Positions 29,936 to 40,287 are shown, numbered from the stretch's first letter. The stretch: DNA of 63,292 nt from Vibrio mimicus CAIM 602 (GCF_000338875.1 NZ_AOMO01000036.1:1-63292); one strand, 5' to 3'. The notes: generated by a model not told the origin, from the letters alone. Made by a program: numbers and translations.

Positions 29936-30304
29936 ATGATGATGAAAACAGAATTATACAAAGAGTTTATGTTTGAGGCTGCTCACCACCTGCCGCATGT
30001 ACCAGCAGGTCATAAGTGTGGTCGCTTACATGGACACTCTTTCTTAGTTCGCCTGTATGTTGAAGGTGAGGTTGATCCTTATACAGGTTGGGTAGTGGAT
30101 TTTGCTGAAATTAAAGCTGCCTTTAAACCAATTTATGATCGTCTCGATCACTATTACCTGAACGATATTGAAGGGTTAGAGAACCCGACCAGTGAAGTGT
30201 TGGCAAAATGGATTTGGCAACAGCTCAAGCCAAGCTTACCGCTGCTGAGCAAAGTCGAGATTAAAGAAACCTGTACGGCGGGTTGTATTTATCGCGGCGA
30301 ATAA
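29936..30304 (+). CDS. queD: 6-carboxy-5,6,7,8-tetrahydropterin synthase
   Basis: Tunnel-fold enzyme of 122 aa in the queuosine/7-deazaguanine pathway, turning dihydroneopterin triphosphate into 6-carboxytetrahydropterin. Zinc His residues are visible in [10 protein letters not shown] and RLHGHSF; the catalytic Cys is in [10 protein letters not shown], and the C-terminal Glu region is [14 protein letters not shown]. Three tandem ATG codons (29936, 29939, 29942) can start it. Confidence 0.93.
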   Translation: MMMKTELYKEFMFEAAHHLPHVPAGHKCGRLHGHSFLVRLYVEGEVDPYTGWVVDFAEIKAAFKPIYDRLDHYYLNDIEGLENPTSEVLAKWIWQQLKPSLPLLSKVEIKETCTAGCIYRGE

Positions 30305-30357
30305 CGAAGAACCATCAAACTCGCTTTGCAGATAAAGCTTGTCTGATCGTCATGAGA

Positions 30358-30390
30358 ATAAAAAAACGCCCGGATATCCGGGCGTTTCTG
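30358..30390. terminator. Bidirectional terminator between queD and sdaA
   Basis: The 24-base perfect palindrome AAACGCCCGGATATCCGGGCGTTT spans 30364-30387, with A residues before it and TTT at its end, between convergent queD and sdaA. Confidence 0.82.
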
Positions 30391-30411
30391 TAGCAGTAAA
30401 AAGTGCAGCGA

Positions 30412-31773
30412 TTAGCAGATCACTTTGATTGCCAAGCCACCTTGTGAAGTTTCACGGTACTTAGCATTCATGTCCTTGCCAGTTTCCAGCATGGTTTCAA
30501 TCACTTTATCCAGTGAAACACGTGGGGCAGAAGAACGACGCAGCGCCATACGGGTTGAGTTGATCGCTTTCACCGCTGCAATACCGTTACGCTCGATACA
30601 TGGAACCTGTACTTGTCCTGCAACTGGGTCACAAGTCAAACCAAGGTTGTGTTCCATTGCGATTTCAGCCGCCATACATACTTGCTCTGGGCTACCGCCT
30701 AAAAGCTCAGCTAGGCCCGCAGCTGCCATAGAACAAGCCACACCGACTTCGCCTTGACAGCCTACTTCCGCACCAGAGATAGACGCATTACGCTTGTACA
30801 AACCACCAATTGCGCCAGAAGCAGCGAAGTAGCGGATGTAGTCTTTCTCAGTCACGGTTTGGATGAATTTGTCGTAGTAGGCGAGTACCGCAGGGATAAT
30901 GCCGCACGCACCGTTGGTTGGTGCAGTGACTACACGGCCACCAGCTGCGTTCTCTTCGTTAACCGCAAACGCATACATGTTAACCCAGTCAACTACCGCC
31001 ATTGGATCGTTGGTGGTTTTTTCTGAAGTCAGCAGTTGTTGACGCAGTGCTGCAGCACGGCGTGGTACACGCAAAGGCCCTGGCAGGATACCTTCGGTGT
31101 TCATACCGCGTTCCATACACTCGCGCATAGTGCGCCAGATGTTGGCGAAATAGGTGCGCACTTCTTCGTCTGAATGCATGGCTTTTTCGTTCGCCATTAC
31201 CAGCGTGCTGATAGAGAGGCCACTCTCTTTACACTGGTTCAGCAACTCTTCAGCAGAGCGGAAAACATAAGGAACTTGAATGAGAGATTCACTCTCTTTA
31301 CCGAAGTGCTCTTCATCAACGATGAAACCACCACCGATAGAGTAGTAAGTTTTGCTGAAGATTTTCTCGTCATTAATCCATGCGTGAATCTGCATGCCGT
31401 TTTCATGCAAAGGCAGATTAGTGCGGTGGAAATTCATCCCACCTTCACGAGGGAAAGAGACGGTATGACAGTGCATACCAACAGGAAGACGTTCTGTTTC
31501 TTCTACGCGAGCGATAAAGCTCGGGATGGAATCGATATCCACTTTCTCTGGCGTATTGCCTGCCAGACCCATGATGATAGCGATATCCGTGTGGTGACCT
31601 TTCCCTGTCAGTGATAGCGATCCATAAACGTCCACGGTGATTTTAGTGATGTCGCGCAATTTTCCCATTGAGCGAAGTTCATCAATAAACTCTTTACCCG
31701 CTTTCATCGGTCCAACCGTGTGTGAGCTCGAAGGACCAACACCGATTTTATAGATGTCAAATACACTAATCAT
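30412..31773 (-). CDS. sdaA: L-serine ammonia-lyase (single-chain, iron-sulfur)
   Basis: Cytosolic enzyme of 453 aa that deaminates L-serine to pyruvate and ammonia with a labile [4Fe-4S] cluster. N-terminal beta domain opens [23 protein letters not shown]. Alpha domain carries [39 protein letters not shown] (cluster Cys region) and [20 protein letters not shown]. Length and organisation match E. coli SdaA (454 aa). It lies downstream of the serine transporter sdaC on the same strand, giving a serine uptake-and-catabolism unit. Confidence 0.96.
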   Translation of the reverse strand: MISVFDIYKIGVGPSSSHTVGPMKAGKEFIDELRSMGKLRDITKITVDVYGSLSLTGKGHHTDIAIIMGLAGNTPEKVDIDSIPSFIARVEETERLPVGMHCHTVSFPREGGMNFHRTNLPLHENGMQIHAWINDEKIFSKTYYSIGGGFIVDEEHFGKESESLIQVPYVFRSAEELLNQCKESGLSISTLVMANEKAMHSDEEVRTYFANIWRTMRECMERGMNTEGILPGPLRVPRRAAALRQQLLTSEKTTNDPMAVVDWVNMYAFAVNEENAAGGRVVTAPTNGACGIIPAVLAYYDKFIQTVTEKDYIRYFAASGAIGGLYKRNASISGAEVGCQGEVGVACSMAAAGLAELLGGSPEQVCMAAEIAMEHNLGLTCDPVAGQVQVPCIERNGIAAVKAINSTRMALRRSSAPRVSLDKVIETMLETGKDMNAKYRETSQGGLAIKVIC

Positions 31774-31791
31774 TTTGAATGCCTCAAAACT

Positions 31792-31817
31792 AAGCCCCCC
31801 TAGGGTTAGGGAGGCTT
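31792..31817 (-). other. Hairpin between sdaC and sdaA
   Basis: AAGCCCCCC and GGGAGGCTT pair with one mismatch across an 8-base loop; on the minus strand a T-containing stretch follows. It may partly terminate after sdaC, lowering sdaA expression, or just protect the mRNA. Confidence 0.5.
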
Positions 31818-31865
31818 TTGGTATAGTTATGTTTTGTGTTTTAAGCTCATACGCAGAGGTAGAGA

Positions 31866-33119
31866 TTAAAGAGCGCCGTAGATTACAGAACTAATGGCAG
31901 CCAAGCCACAAATAACTGTAAAAATCTGTACAGGTGCTGAAGTCTTGAACTTCGCCATCGCAGGTACCTTGTGCATTGCAAATACAGGCAGCAGGAACAG
32001 GATAGCGGCAATCATTGGTGCACCCATGGTTTCTATCATGCCAAGGATACTTGGGTTAACAATCGCAACAATCCAAGTGGTGATTACGATGAAGCCCAGA
32101 GAGATTTTTTCAATCTTGCTGATTTGCATATCGCTGCGAGATTTCACCAGACCAACTAGACCTTCATGAGCACCTAGGAAGTGACCAAAGTAGCTTGAAG
32201 TGATCGCTGCAAATGCCACGATTGGGCCTAAGTAAGAGATGATTGGTGAAGCGTGTTCGTTGGCTAGGTAAGACAGAACAGAGATGTTTTGTTCTTTCGC
32301 CATGGCCAGTTCTTCAGGAGACAGTGACAGAACCACAGAGAATACGAAGAACATAACAAAACCCATCAGCATCATTGCTGCGCCGCCAGTGATCATGTCG
32401 GTTTTCTTCACCGCATCGTCACCAAACTGTTGGCGTTGCTCTTTAGAGAATTGAGAAATGATTGGGCTGTGGTTGAAAGAGAACACGATGATTGGAATGG
32501 CAAGCCATACGATAGCAGGCATTGCAGACCAGTCAGGTGCGACTTCCATCATAGAAGTGTTCCAATCTGGGATCAGATAGAAAGACAGAGCTACCAGGAT
32601 GAACACCAGTGGGTAAACCATGGCAGAAGTGGCTTTCAGCATCAGCTCTTTACCAAACACAACTCCCGCAGTCATAGCAGTAATCAGTGCACCAGAAAGC
32701 AACCAGCGAGGAATGGATTCCATACCCACTTGGTTTACTAGGAAAGAATCCACTGTGTTAGTGATACCTACACCGTAAATTAGCACGATAGGGTAGATGG
32801 CGAAGAAGTAAGCAAACGTAATAAGGTTAGCGCCAGTTTTTCCGAAGTGCTCTTCTACAGTGTCAGTGATGTCTGCGTCTGGGTTTTTGGCAGATAAAAC
32901 GAAACGAGCCAAAGACTTGTGAGCAAACCATGTCATTGGCGCTGCAATTAAAGCAAGGATTACTAATGGCCAGAAACCACCTGCACCAGCTTTAATAGGT
33001 AGAAATAGTACACCTGCACCGACCGCAGTACCGAAAAGGGACAGGGCCCAGGTGAAATCTTTGTAGGTCCACTTGCTAGCAGAACGTGCTGTAGAAGTAG
33101 CCGCTGTTGTAGTATTCAT
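31866..33119 (-). CDS. sdaC: Serine transporter (HAAAP family)
   Basis: Inner-membrane proton-coupled L-serine importer, 417 aa, about 11 TM helices. Family text includes FGTAVGAGVLFLPIKAGAGG near the N-terminus, WLAIPIIVFSFNHSPIISQF and ITSSYFGHFLGAHEGLVGLV. Length is close to the 429 aa of E. coli SdaC. It is followed by sdaA after 92 bases. The 298-base upstream region is AT-rich and holds its promoter; no operator could be assigned. Confidence 0.93.
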   Translation of the reverse strand: MNTTTAATSTARSASKWTYKDFTWALSLFGTAVGAGVLFLPIKAGAGGFWPLVILALIAAPMTWFAHKSLARFVLSAKNPDADITDTVEEHFGKTGANLITFAYFFAIYPIVLIYGVGITNTVDSFLVNQVGMESIPRWLLSGALITAMTAGVVFGKELMLKATSAMVYPLVFILVALSFYLIPDWNTSMMEVAPDWSAMPAIVWLAIPIIVFSFNHSPIISQFSKEQRQQFGDDAVKKTDMITGGAAMMLMGFVMFFVFSVVLSLSPEELAMAKEQNISVLSYLANEHASPIISYLGPIVAFAAITSSYFGHFLGAHEGLVGLVKSRSDMQISKIEKISLGFIVITTWIVAIVNPSILGMIETMGAPMIAAILFLLPVFAMHKVPAMAKFKTSAPVQIFTVICGLAAISSVIYGAL

Positions 33120-33417
33120 ATGTTTTTACTCATTTTGGGAACAGGAAATAAGTCGGAGCGCATTTTTGCACATTTTTCACAGAATAAAACTAGATCTAAA
33201 TCATGATTGGCCGCGCTTATTGAAACTTCTATCAAAAACCTATTTTCGATCACGAAATTGGCGTGCCACATGTGAGAATTGTTAATGCTATGGATTAGAT
33301 AAAGTTATCTTCGGGTGAAAAATTCTCAGTGAATGAGCTGGCAAACGTTTGCTTTGATTTGGGATTAGATTTTCTAATTACAAGATTGCTGTTAACAAAA
33401 ATAAGTAAAAAACCAAA
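33120..33417. promoter_or_regulatory. Intergenic region upstream of sdaC
   Basis: AT-rich, no gene seen. It carries the sdaC promoter on the minus strand and the 3' flank of the Nudix gene. No clear palindrome or terminator found. Confidence 0.35.
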
Positions 33418-34031
33418 TCAGACTAACTCATTGTAATTAATAAATTGTTTTTGGAGGGATTGGATGATTTGTGCGGTCATACCCCATATAAAATGTTGTT
33501 TATAGGGGATGGCGAACACTCGATGGCGGTGGTTTTTTAGCTGAAACGTTCCTGTGTAGAGCTTTTTTCGATCGAGCAAAAAACTGATCGGCACTTCGAA
33601 AACTTCATCGACTTCGTTGTGATCGAGCTGAATTTGGTAGTCCGATTCCACAAACGCCAAAATAGGCGTCACCGCAAATTGGCTCACAGTGACTAACTCT
33701 GGTAATTGGCCGACAATGTGGATCTTCTCTTCACTGATGCCTATCTCTTCACGCGCTTCACGCTTGGCGGTTTGCTGCAACGAGTGATCGCTTTCTTCAT
33801 ATTTGCCACCGGGAAAACTGATCTGCCAGGATGGTGCCTTAAATGCGCTGCTCGTTTTGTCAAAATCACCTGCAATCCTTGTTGCCGTTCAACCACACCA
33901 ATCAATACTGAAGCTTTACGCAGTGAATCGGGTGCTAAATGAGCGACTCGCAGCAAGCTTTCCTGATGATAGGCTGCAGGTAAATTGAGCTGAAACTGCT
34001 GGATAAATTCGTTACGGCTGATATTTCGCAA
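33418..34031 (-). pseudogene. nudL: Nudix hydrolase (NudL/YeaB-like CoA pyrophosphatase), frameshifted
   Basis: Two overlapping frames make one Nudix protein of about 204 aa, matching E. coli NudL (192 aa) along its length. The N-terminal part ends LTKRAAHLRHHPG; the C-terminal part has the Nudix box AKREAREEIGI and ends FIWGMTAQIIQSL, like NudL. At 33825 one G/C pair seems missing: restoring it gives HPGQISFPGGKYEESDHSLQQ, joining the frames inside the Nudix box. As read, the product would lose its catalytic helix. Start is a TTG at 34031 with GAGG upstream. It is followed by sdaC on the opposite side and by pabB upstream. Confidence 0.82.
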
Positions 34032-34142
34032 AGATGGCCTCTATACCGTGATTAACGTACAACACATGTTATAGCGTGTTTTGAAGAATCATGCTGCTGA
34101 GTGAAGCACATTTGACCGATTGTGAACATGTAAAATGTGAAA

Positions 34143-34180
34143 ATGGCAGCGAAGGTTTTACTCGCTGCCATTATGAGTGG
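34143..34180 (-). terminator. Terminator of pabB
   Basis: 11-bp stem AATGGCAGCGA (34143-34153) with TCGCTGCCATT (34163-34173); on the minus strand TTTT follows. It begins 19 bases past the pabB stop. Confidence 0.75.
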
Positions 34181-34191
34181 ATGGGGAAAGA

Positions 34192-35568
34192 TTAACTCTC
34201 CAAAGTAGGGAGGATTCGGCTCAGTTTATCGAGCGTTTCTTGGTATTCGGAGGCGCACTCGCTATCCGCCACTAAACCGCCGCCCGCCCAAGCATAGAGC
34301 TGTTGCTGATAAGCCACGAGAGTGCGAATGGTGATGCTGGTGTCCATTTTTCCATGGCGACTGAGATAACCAATCGAGCCGCAATAAGCGCTACGTCGAT
34401 GGGGCTCAAGCTCCTCAATAATTTCCATCGCCCGAACTTTGGGCGCGCCAGTAATGGAGCCGCCGGGGAAACAAGCACGTAGCAGATCGGCCAGTTCATA
34501 GTGTTCATCGAGAGTTGCGCGAATCGTGCTCACCAGATGGTGCACAGCAGGAAAGCTCTCCACATCAAACAGTTTAGGAACATGAACACTGCCCGGTGTA
34601 GCCACGCGACCAATGTCATTACGCAGCAGGTCAACAATCATCAAGTTTTCCGCTTGATCCTTTTCCGCCATAGCTAAATCTTGCATTAACGCTTTATCTT
34701 GCTGGCTGTCAGCACTACGGGGGCGAGTGCCTTTGATCGGTTTGGTTTCAATCACCCGATCTGCCACTTGCAGAAAACGTTCTGGAGAGACGCTTAAAAT
34801 AGCGCCTTGCGGTAGACGCAAAAAGGCGGAGAAGGGCGCTTGGTTGCCAGCTTCCAATTTCAAATACGCTTGCCATTCACTGCCGGTGTAATGAGCCTGA
34901 AAGCGCTGCGCGAGGTTGATTTGATAACAGTCTCCGGAACGCAAATACTGCTGTACTCGGGTAAATTTATCTTGGTAGGCGGCATAACTCATATTGGATC
35001 GCCAATGTGAAGTCAGCGCAAAATCTGAAGTATCTGCTTGGTTCGCCACTTGTTGTTGGCTTAGCCAAGCCCAAGCATCCTCAACGCCTTCACCGACTAA
35101 CTGCGCCGTCTGTTTTTGATGATCAACGACCAGCGCCCAAGGGTAAATTCCCACCGCCATATCTGGCATGGCAATGTCCTGTTCTGCTAAGGTCGGAATG
35201 GTTTCAACACGTCGCCCCAAATCATAAGCGAAATAGCCAAGCGCACCGCCGATAAAAGGCAATTCATGTGCACAAGAACGTTCTGGCAAGTAGTGTTGCT
35301 GAGCTTGTGCCAGTAATGTAAAGGGATCTTCTCGTGACAATGTCACGCTATTCTGAGTGCTGATTTCCGTTTCATCACCAAAGGTCACTAAAGTGGCTAA
35401 AGGATTGGCGACCAGAATATCAAAGCGGCTATCCATATGAGTGGTAGAAGCGGAGCGCAGCAGCATCGCCCAAGGTTGCTGTTCAATGTGCGTGAAAAAT
35501 TGTTTAGCAATATCAGGGTGATAAGTTAACTGTTTGTGTTCAATTGACAAAATTTGGTTGTTATTCAT
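34192..35568 (-). CDS. pabB: Aminodeoxychorismate synthase component I
   Basis: Chorismate-utilising enzyme of 458 aa that, with the PabA amidotransferase, makes 4-amino-4-deoxychorismate for folate. The C-terminal domain has family motifs CYQINLAQRF, SPERFL, IETKPIKGTRPR (the Lys typical of PabB), LIVDLLRNDIGRV-like text (NLMIVDLLRNDIGR) and CFPGGSITGAPKVRAMEII. Length matches E. coli PabB (453 aa). It lies between the Nudix gene and fumarase and is transcribed towards the former. Confidence 0.94.
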   Translation of the reverse strand: MNNNQILSIEHKQLTYHPDIAKQFFTHIEQQPWAMLLRSASTTHMDSRFDILVANPLATLVTFGDETEISTQNSVTLSREDPFTLLAQAQQHYLPERSCAHELPFIGGALGYFAYDLGRRVETIPTLAEQDIAMPDMAVGIYPWALVVDHQKQTAQLVGEGVEDAWAWLSQQQVANQADTSDFALTSHWRSNMSYAAYQDKFTRVQQYLRSGDCYQINLAQRFQAHYTGSEWQAYLKLEAGNQAPFSAFLRLPQGAILSVSPERFLQVADRVIETKPIKGTRPRSADSQQDKALMQDLAMAEKDQAENLMIVDLLRNDIGRVATPGSVHVPKLFDVESFPAVHHLVSTIRATLDEHYELADLLRACFPGGSITGAPKVRAMEIIEELEPHRRSAYCGSIGYLSRHGKMDTSITIRTLVAYQQQLYAWAGGGLVADSECASEYQETLDKLSRILPTLES

Positions 35569-35743
35569 TTGTGTAATTTGTGACAGAGAAACCGTTCATT
35601 GCGTAGCATCGCGGGGAAACCAAGAGTATCATAAAAATCTCATACAAAGCTGCTACTTAAAGAGTGAGAGTCTTCTTCTGTTCTGGAAGCGGTTGTTCAC
35701 ACTAGTCGCAGTACACGGAAGCATAACAATAACGAGGCAAGCA

Positions 35744-37261
35744 ATGACGGTAATACGCAAGCAAGATGTGATCAGCAGTGTTGCTGATGCGCTGCAGTAC
35801 ATCTCCTACTACCACCCATTAGACTTTGTAAAAGCCCTAGAAAAAGCCTACCAACGTGAAGAAAGCCAAGCGGCGAAAGACTCGATAGCCCAGATCCTGA
35901 TCAACTCTCGCATGTCAGCGGAAGGACACCGCCCAATTTGTCAGGACACAGGTATCGTTACTTGCTTCGTGAACATCGGTATGGGTGTGCAATGGGACTC
36001 TACCGATATGACAGTGCAGCAGATGGTGGATGAGGGCGTGCGCCAAGCGTACACCAACCCAGATAACCCACTGCGTGCCTCGGTATTGATGGACCCTGCG
36101 GGCAAACGCATCAATACCAAAGACAACACCCCAGCTGTGGTACACATCAACATGGTGCCAGGCGATAAAGTGGATATTCAAATTGCGGCCAAAGGTGGCG
36201 GCAGTGAAAACAAAACCAAGATGGTGATGCTCAACCCGTCAGATGATATTGCGGAATGGGTAGAGAAAACCGTGCCGCTTATGGGCGCGGGCTGGTGCCC
36301 ACCGGGCATGCTCGGCATTGGTATTGGCGGTACTGCCGAGAAAGCAGCGGTGCTGGCGAAAGAAGCCTTGATGGAACACATTGATATTCATGAGCTGATC
36401 GAACGTGGTCCACAAAACGCTGAAGAAGAGCTGCGTCTAGATATTTTCAACCGTGTGAATAAGCTTGGTATCGGCGCACAAGGCCTTGGTGGTTTGACCA
36501 CTGTGGTGGATGTAAAAATCAAATCTGCGCCAACTCACGCGGCGTCAAAACCTGTGTGCCTAATTCCGAACTGTGCGGCAACGCGCCATGTGCATTTCAC
36601 TCTTGATGGCAGTGGTCCTGCGCAGCTAACACCCCCTAAGTTAGAAGACTGGCCCCAAATCACTTGGGAAGCGGGCGCGAATACGCGCCGTGTGAACCTT
36701 GATAACATCACCCGTGAAGAAATCCAAACTTGGAAAACGGGTGAAACCGTACTGCTGTCTGGAAAGATCCTAACCGGTCGTGACGCAGCACATAAACGCA
36801 TTCAAACCATGCTGCAAAAAGGCGAGAAACTGCCTGAAGGTGTGGATTTGAAAGGCAAGTTTATTTACTACGTTGGCCCAGTGGATGCGGTGGGAGATGA
36901 AGTGGTTGGCCCAGCAGGCCCAACAACCTCAACGCGTATGGATAAGTTTACCGACATGATGCTTGAAGAAGTGGGCGTCATGGGCATGATTGGTAAAGCA
37001 GAGCGTGGCCCAGCAACCGTGGAATCGATCAAGAAACACAAAGCCGTTTATTTGATGGCGGTTGGCGGTGCCGCTTATTTAGTGGCGAAAGCCATCAAGA
37101 AAGCTCGCGTGGTCGCGTTTGAAGACCTTGGTATGGAAGCGATCTACGAATTTGAGGTTGAAGATATGCCAGTCACTGTTGCCGTGGATTCAACTGGCGC
37201 GAATGCGCACCAAATTGGCCCAGATACTTGGCGAGTAAAAATCGCTGAAGCCGCCAAGTAA
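35744..37261 (+). CDS. fumA: Class I (iron-sulfur) fumarate hydratase
   Basis: 505-aa [4Fe-4S] hydro-lyase interconverting fumarate and malate. Cluster Cys residues are in RPICQDTG (about residue 66) and CLIPNCAATRH; other motifs are AAKGGGSENKTKMVML, WCPPGMLGIGIGG, and in the beta domain GRDAAHKRI, FIYYVGPVDA and GPTTSTRMD. The ATG at 35744 starts MTVIRKQDV; the upstream open frame has no homology. Class I enzymes work best at low oxygen because the cluster is oxidised easily. Confidence 0.94.
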   Translation: MTVIRKQDVISSVADALQYISYYHPLDFVKALEKAYQREESQAAKDSIAQILINSRMSAEGHRPICQDTGIVTCFVNIGMGVQWDSTDMTVQQMVDEGVRQAYTNPDNPLRASVLMDPAGKRINTKDNTPAVVHINMVPGDKVDIQIAAKGGGSENKTKMVMLNPSDDIAEWVEKTVPLMGAGWCPPGMLGIGIGGTAEKAAVLAKEALMEHIDIHELIERGPQNAEEELRLDIFNRVNKLGIGAQGLGGLTTVVDVKIKSAPTHAASKPVCLIPNCAATRHVHFTLDGSGPAQLTPPKLEDWPQITWEAGANTRRVNLDNITREEIQTWKTGETVLLSGKILTGRDAAHKRIQTMLQKGEKLPEGVDLKGKFIYYVGPVDAVGDEVVGPAGPTTSTRMDKFTDMMLEEVGVMGMIGKAERGPATVESIKKHKAVYLMAVGGAAYLVAKAIKKARVVAFEDLGMEAIYEFEVEDMPVTVAVDSTGANAHQIGPDTWRVKIAEAAK

Positions 37262-37308
37262 AGGGTTTCATCCCGTTCTTTAATCGAGACACTTGGCAAA
37301 AAAATGAC

Positions 37309-37337
37309 AAAGGTGCAGCGCAAGTTGCACCTTTTTA
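37309..37337 (+). terminator. Terminator of fumarase gene
   Basis: AAAGGTGCA (37309-37317) pairs with TGCACCTTT (37326-37334), followed by TT. It begins 48 bases after the stop and rules out an upstream start at 37304 for the next small gene. Confidence 0.82.
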
Positions 37338-37378
37338 ATATTACAATTCATCCCGTTATCGATACGTCAGGAGTTATC

Positions 37379-37564
37379 ATGCCTCGTTTTATTCAAATTC
37401 TACAAATTATTATTGCGGTGGTGATTGGTGCAGTGGTCGGTTATGACCTCATTCTGCATGGCATCAGTATTTTCAATGAGAAATACGTCACCATTACCTG
37501 CGTCCTGTTTGTGTTGCTCGAAATCGCTCTGTTTGTGATCTACAAACTGATTGAAGAAGATTAA
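37379..37564 (+). CDS. Small two-helix membrane protein of unknown function
   Basis: 61 aa from an ATG with a strong CAGGAG site at good spacing. Two hydrophobic segments (about 5-25, IQILQIIIAVVIGAVVGYDL, and about 38-56, ITCVLFVLLEIALFVIYKL) with an acidic tail KLIEED. No family recognised. It has its own spacing between the fumarase terminator and ycjX. Conservation across Vibrio would be needed to assign a role. Confidence 0.7.
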   Translation: MPRFIQILQIIIAVVIGAVVGYDLILHGISIFNEKYVTITCVLFVLLEIALFVIYKLIEED

Positions 37565-37679
37565 TTTCTCCTCATCACCTCTATAATCTGAACGATCCTT
37601 AAACACGGTAGAGGTGAGTTATCTACAAAAACTCCTCTAGATCCCTACGCTGGAAATGGCGGGAGCATTTACCCAGACA

Positions 37680-37716
37680 ACTTGAAGTTGCAGCTTATAC
37701 CGCTGCAGCTTCAAGT
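37680..37716. repeat. Intergenic inverted repeat, possibly an ERIC-like element
   Basis: ACTTGAAGTTGCAGC (37680-37694) pairs with GCTGCAGCTTCAAGT (37702-37716) with one G-U, around a 7-base loop. The CAACTTGAAGT core and flanking ACCCAGA/AGGGC resemble repetitive intergenic elements known in enterics and vibrios. It lies before ycjX; only one copy is in this window. Confidence 0.5.
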
Positions 37717-37787
37717 CGGAAGGGCTATTCATCTCACATTAAGCTTGAGTTTATTAAGCTGTGCTAAATCCTAATTTGGAGTAAAGA

Positions 37788-39161
37788 ATGCAGCGAATTC
37801 GTCAAGAAATGAGCGATTTTATCCATCGCGGTATGGATTCTCATGTGCGTTTGGCCGTGACGGGGCTTTCTCGAGCGGGCAAAACCGCCTTCATCACCTC
37901 GCTGGTTAATCAGCTATTACACACCTCCACCCATCAGAATTTGCCGCTATTGGCTGCGGGGCGCGAACAGCGTTTTATCGGCGCTAAACGTGTGCCACAA
38001 ACCAACATGATGGTGCCACGCTTTGCTTATGATGAAGCGCTGATGCAACTGCAAAGCAGTCCTGCACAATGGCCAATTCCAACGCGAGATGTGAGCGAAA
38101 TTCGTTTGGCGATCAAATACAAGCCGAAAAAACGCAGCAAAAAATTATTAACCAGCAGCGCGACTCTGTATCTCGACATCATCGACTATCCCGGAGAGTG
38201 GTTGCTCGATTTACCGCTCTTGGAGATGGATTACGCAACCTGGTCAGCACAGCAATTCAATGCCCTGCATGGCTTGCGCAAAGAACTCGCAGCGCAATGG
38301 TGTGAAGCCGTTGAGCAGCTTGATATTAGCCAAGAAGCCAATGAGCAAACCTTGGCGGAAATTGCTGCACGCTACACCGACTATCTGCATCAATGTAAAG
38401 CCAATGGGTTACATTGGGTGCAGCCGGGGCGATTTGTGTTGCCCGGAGAGCTGGAAGGTGCGCCTGTGCTGCAATTCTTCCCATGTCATGCGCCGCAAGA
38501 TTCTGTGAGCAAACAGAGCTATTACGCTTTGCTGCAAGCGCGCTATCAGGAATATCAAAACAAGGTGGTGAAAGCTTTTTATAAGCACTATTTCGCGACG
38601 TTTGATCGCCAAATCGTGTTGGTGGACTGCCTATCGCCACTCAATGTGGGGCACGAATCGTTTCTGGATATGCGCAGCGCCCTTGAACAGATCATGCAAA
38701 GTTTCCGTTATGGTCGCAGCGGGTTACTCAGTCGTCTGTTTGCGCCGAAAATCGATAAAGTTTTGTTTGCCGCAACCAAAGCTGATCACGTGACACCAGA
38801 TCAGCATGTCAACATGGTTTCTTTGTTGCAACAGATGATTCATCCTGCTTGGCAACATGCAGCGTATGAAAATATTGAAATGAACTGCATCAGCATGGCC
38901 TCTGTACGTGCCACGCAATCGGGCTACATCATGCAGGGAGACAATAAGGTTGCGGCGATTCAAGGTGTGACGCTGGAAGGTGAGTCGATCACGTTATTCC
39001 CCGGTGAAGTACCGCGCAAATTGCCAGAACCCGAGTATTGGCAGCGAAAGTCGTTCGATTTCACTGCGTTTCGCCCGTTGCCAACCGCCAATGATGAGCC
39101 GTGTCAGCACATTCGGGTTGATAAAGCCCTCGACATTCTGATTGGAGATAAACTGCGATGA
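37788..39161 (+). CDS. ycjX: YcjX-family P-loop protein
   Basis: 457 aa DUF463 GTPase-like protein. The Walker A is at the N-terminus in [18 protein letters not shown]; further typical segments are [18 protein letters not shown] (Walker B region) and [16 protein letters not shown]. Members are linked to the phage-shock (Psp) response in E. coli, where ycjX-ycjF-tyrR have the same order as here, but the exact function is not known. It overlaps ycjF by 4 bases. Confidence 0.92.
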   Translation: MQRIRQEMSDFIHRGMDSHVRLAVTGLSRAGKTAFITSLVNQLLHTSTHQNLPLLAAGREQRFIGAKRVPQTNMMVPRFAYDEALMQLQSSPAQWPIPTRDVSEIRLAIKYKPKKRSKKLLTSSATLYLDIIDYPGEWLLDLPLLEMDYATWSAQQFNALHGLRKELAAQWCEAVEQLDISQEANEQTLAEIAARYTDYLHQCKANGLHWVQPGRFVLPGELEGAPVLQFFPCHAPQDSVSKQSYYALLQARYQEYQNKVVKAFYKHYFATFDRQIVLVDCLSPLNVGHESFLDMRSALEQIMQSFRYGRSGLLSRLFAPKIDKVLFAATKADHVTPDQHVNMVSLLQQMIHPAWQHAAYENIEMNCISMASVRATQSGYIMQGDNKVAAIQGVTLEGESITLFPGEVPRKLPEPEYWQRKSFDFTAFRPLPTANDEPCQHIRVDKALDILIGDKLR

Positions 39162-40174
39162 GCGATCTCAAAACCAAACAGATTTTTAATGAGCCGCTGC
39201 AAGGCAGTATTGAAACGCCGACTTTCACGGCTCAACAGCAATTCAGCGCACAAGAAAAGTTTGTGCCGATGAGTGTTGAAGAACCGACAGAAGAGCTGGA
39301 AGCACAGATTGATACCATTATTCGCCCTAGTAAAGGGCGCAAATGGTTCGCGGGTGGCTTGTTTGCTGCGTTCAGTGGTTTGGTGGCATGGCAGGCTGTC
39401 GATAGCGTAGTTCAAGCCATTCAAAGCGCTGACTGGCTCAGCCTAGGTTGGGCGGGGTTTGTGAGTGCTTTGGCGACATTAGGCCTAGGTGCCATCGGAA
39501 AAGAGTTGTGGAAACTGCGCCGCTTACGCCAACACTTTAGTGTGCAAGAGCAAGCTCAAGCCTTGATGGAGAAAGACGCGGTAGGACAAGGCCAAGCCTT
39601 TTGTCAGCAGATCGCCAAAGAAGGTAAAGTTGATAAACAGGGTTACCAGCGTTGGCAATCTGCGCTCAATAGCAGTCACAGTGATGCAGAAATCATAGAT
39701 TTATACGATGCGTTGGTGGTCGCGGAGCAAGATAAACAAGCCAGCCAAATCGTAACCCGTTATGCCACAGAAGCCGCGGCATTAGTGGCGATTAGCCCGC
39801 TAGCGATAGCTGATATGTTGCTGGTGGCTTGGCGTAACTTTTCCATGGTGGATCAACTGGCAAAAGTTTATGGCGTTGAACTGGGTTACTGGTCACGCGT
39901 GAAGCTGTTTAAAGCGGTGCTGTTGAACATGGCGCTAGCGGGAGCGAGCGAATTGGCCGTGGATGCCAGCGTTGATCTGTTTTCGATGGATATAGCAGGA
40001 CGTGTTTCTGCTCGAGCAGGGCAAGGTGTTGGGGTAGGGATTCTGACCGCGCGTTTGGGCATTAAAGCCGTGGGTTTGCTGCGTCCACTGCCATGGCATC
40101 CTGATCGCCAACTCAAACTGAGTGCGGTACGCAAGCAAGTGGTCAGTAAAGTCGCGGCCTTGCTAGCGAAATAA
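39158..40174 (+). CDS. ycjF: YcjF-family membrane protein (DUF697)
   Basis: 338-aa inner-membrane protein. A polar N-terminal region (about 1-65) precedes two TM helices (about 70-90 and 100-120, [13 protein letters not shown] and [17 protein letters not shown]), a coiled middle, then the DUF697 domain (about 210-320) with [21 protein letters not shown] and ending in [21 protein letters not shown]. It overlaps ycjX by ATGA, so the two are co-translated. Role unknown; phage-shock association in relatives. Confidence 0.91.
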   Translation: MSDLKTKQIFNEPLQGSIETPTFTAQQQFSAQEKFVPMSVEEPTEELEAQIDTIIRPSKGRKWFAGGLFAAFSGLVAWQAVDSVVQAIQSADWLSLGWAGFVSALATLGLGAIGKELWKLRRLRQHFSVQEQAQALMEKDAVGQGQAFCQQIAKEGKVDKQGYQRWQSALNSSHSDAEIIDLYDALVVAEQDKQASQIVTRYATEAAALVAISPLAIADMLLVAWRNFSMVDQLAKVYGVELGYWSRVKLFKAVLLNMALAGASELAVDASVDLFSMDIAGRVSARAGQGVGVGILTARLGIKAVGLLRPLPWHPDRQLKLSAVRKQVVSKVAALLAK

Positions 40175-40192
40175 CCATTCATTCTCGGAAAC

Positions 40193-40216
40193 AGCGATCC
40201 GTTATAACGGATCGCT
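40193..40216. other. 24-bp perfect palindrome between ycjF and tyrR
   Basis: AGCGATCCGTTATAACGGATCGCT reads the same on both strands. As RNA it forms a strong hairpin, but no T run follows, so it may be a weak terminator for ycjXF or a protein site. Confidence 0.6.
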
Positions 40217-40246
40217 TGACGCCGATCTGGGCTTGGTAGAAACTAC

Positions 40247-40264
40247 TGTCAACTTTTCGTGACA
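40247..40264. promoter_or_regulatory. Candidate TyrR box upstream of tyrR
   Basis: TGTCAA-N6-GTGACA matches 9 of 12 positions of the TyrR box TGTAAA-N6-TTTACA and lies 24 bases before the tyrR start, as expected for the autoregulation known in E. coli. Assignment is inference. Confidence 0.4.
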
Positions 40265-40287
40265 CTTTCAAACAGGATCCTAATAAA

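Noticed and set aside
37680..37716. Integron attC (VCR) site
   Set aside because: The inverted repeat lacks the conserved core sites of VCR elements, and no gene-cassette structure is present.
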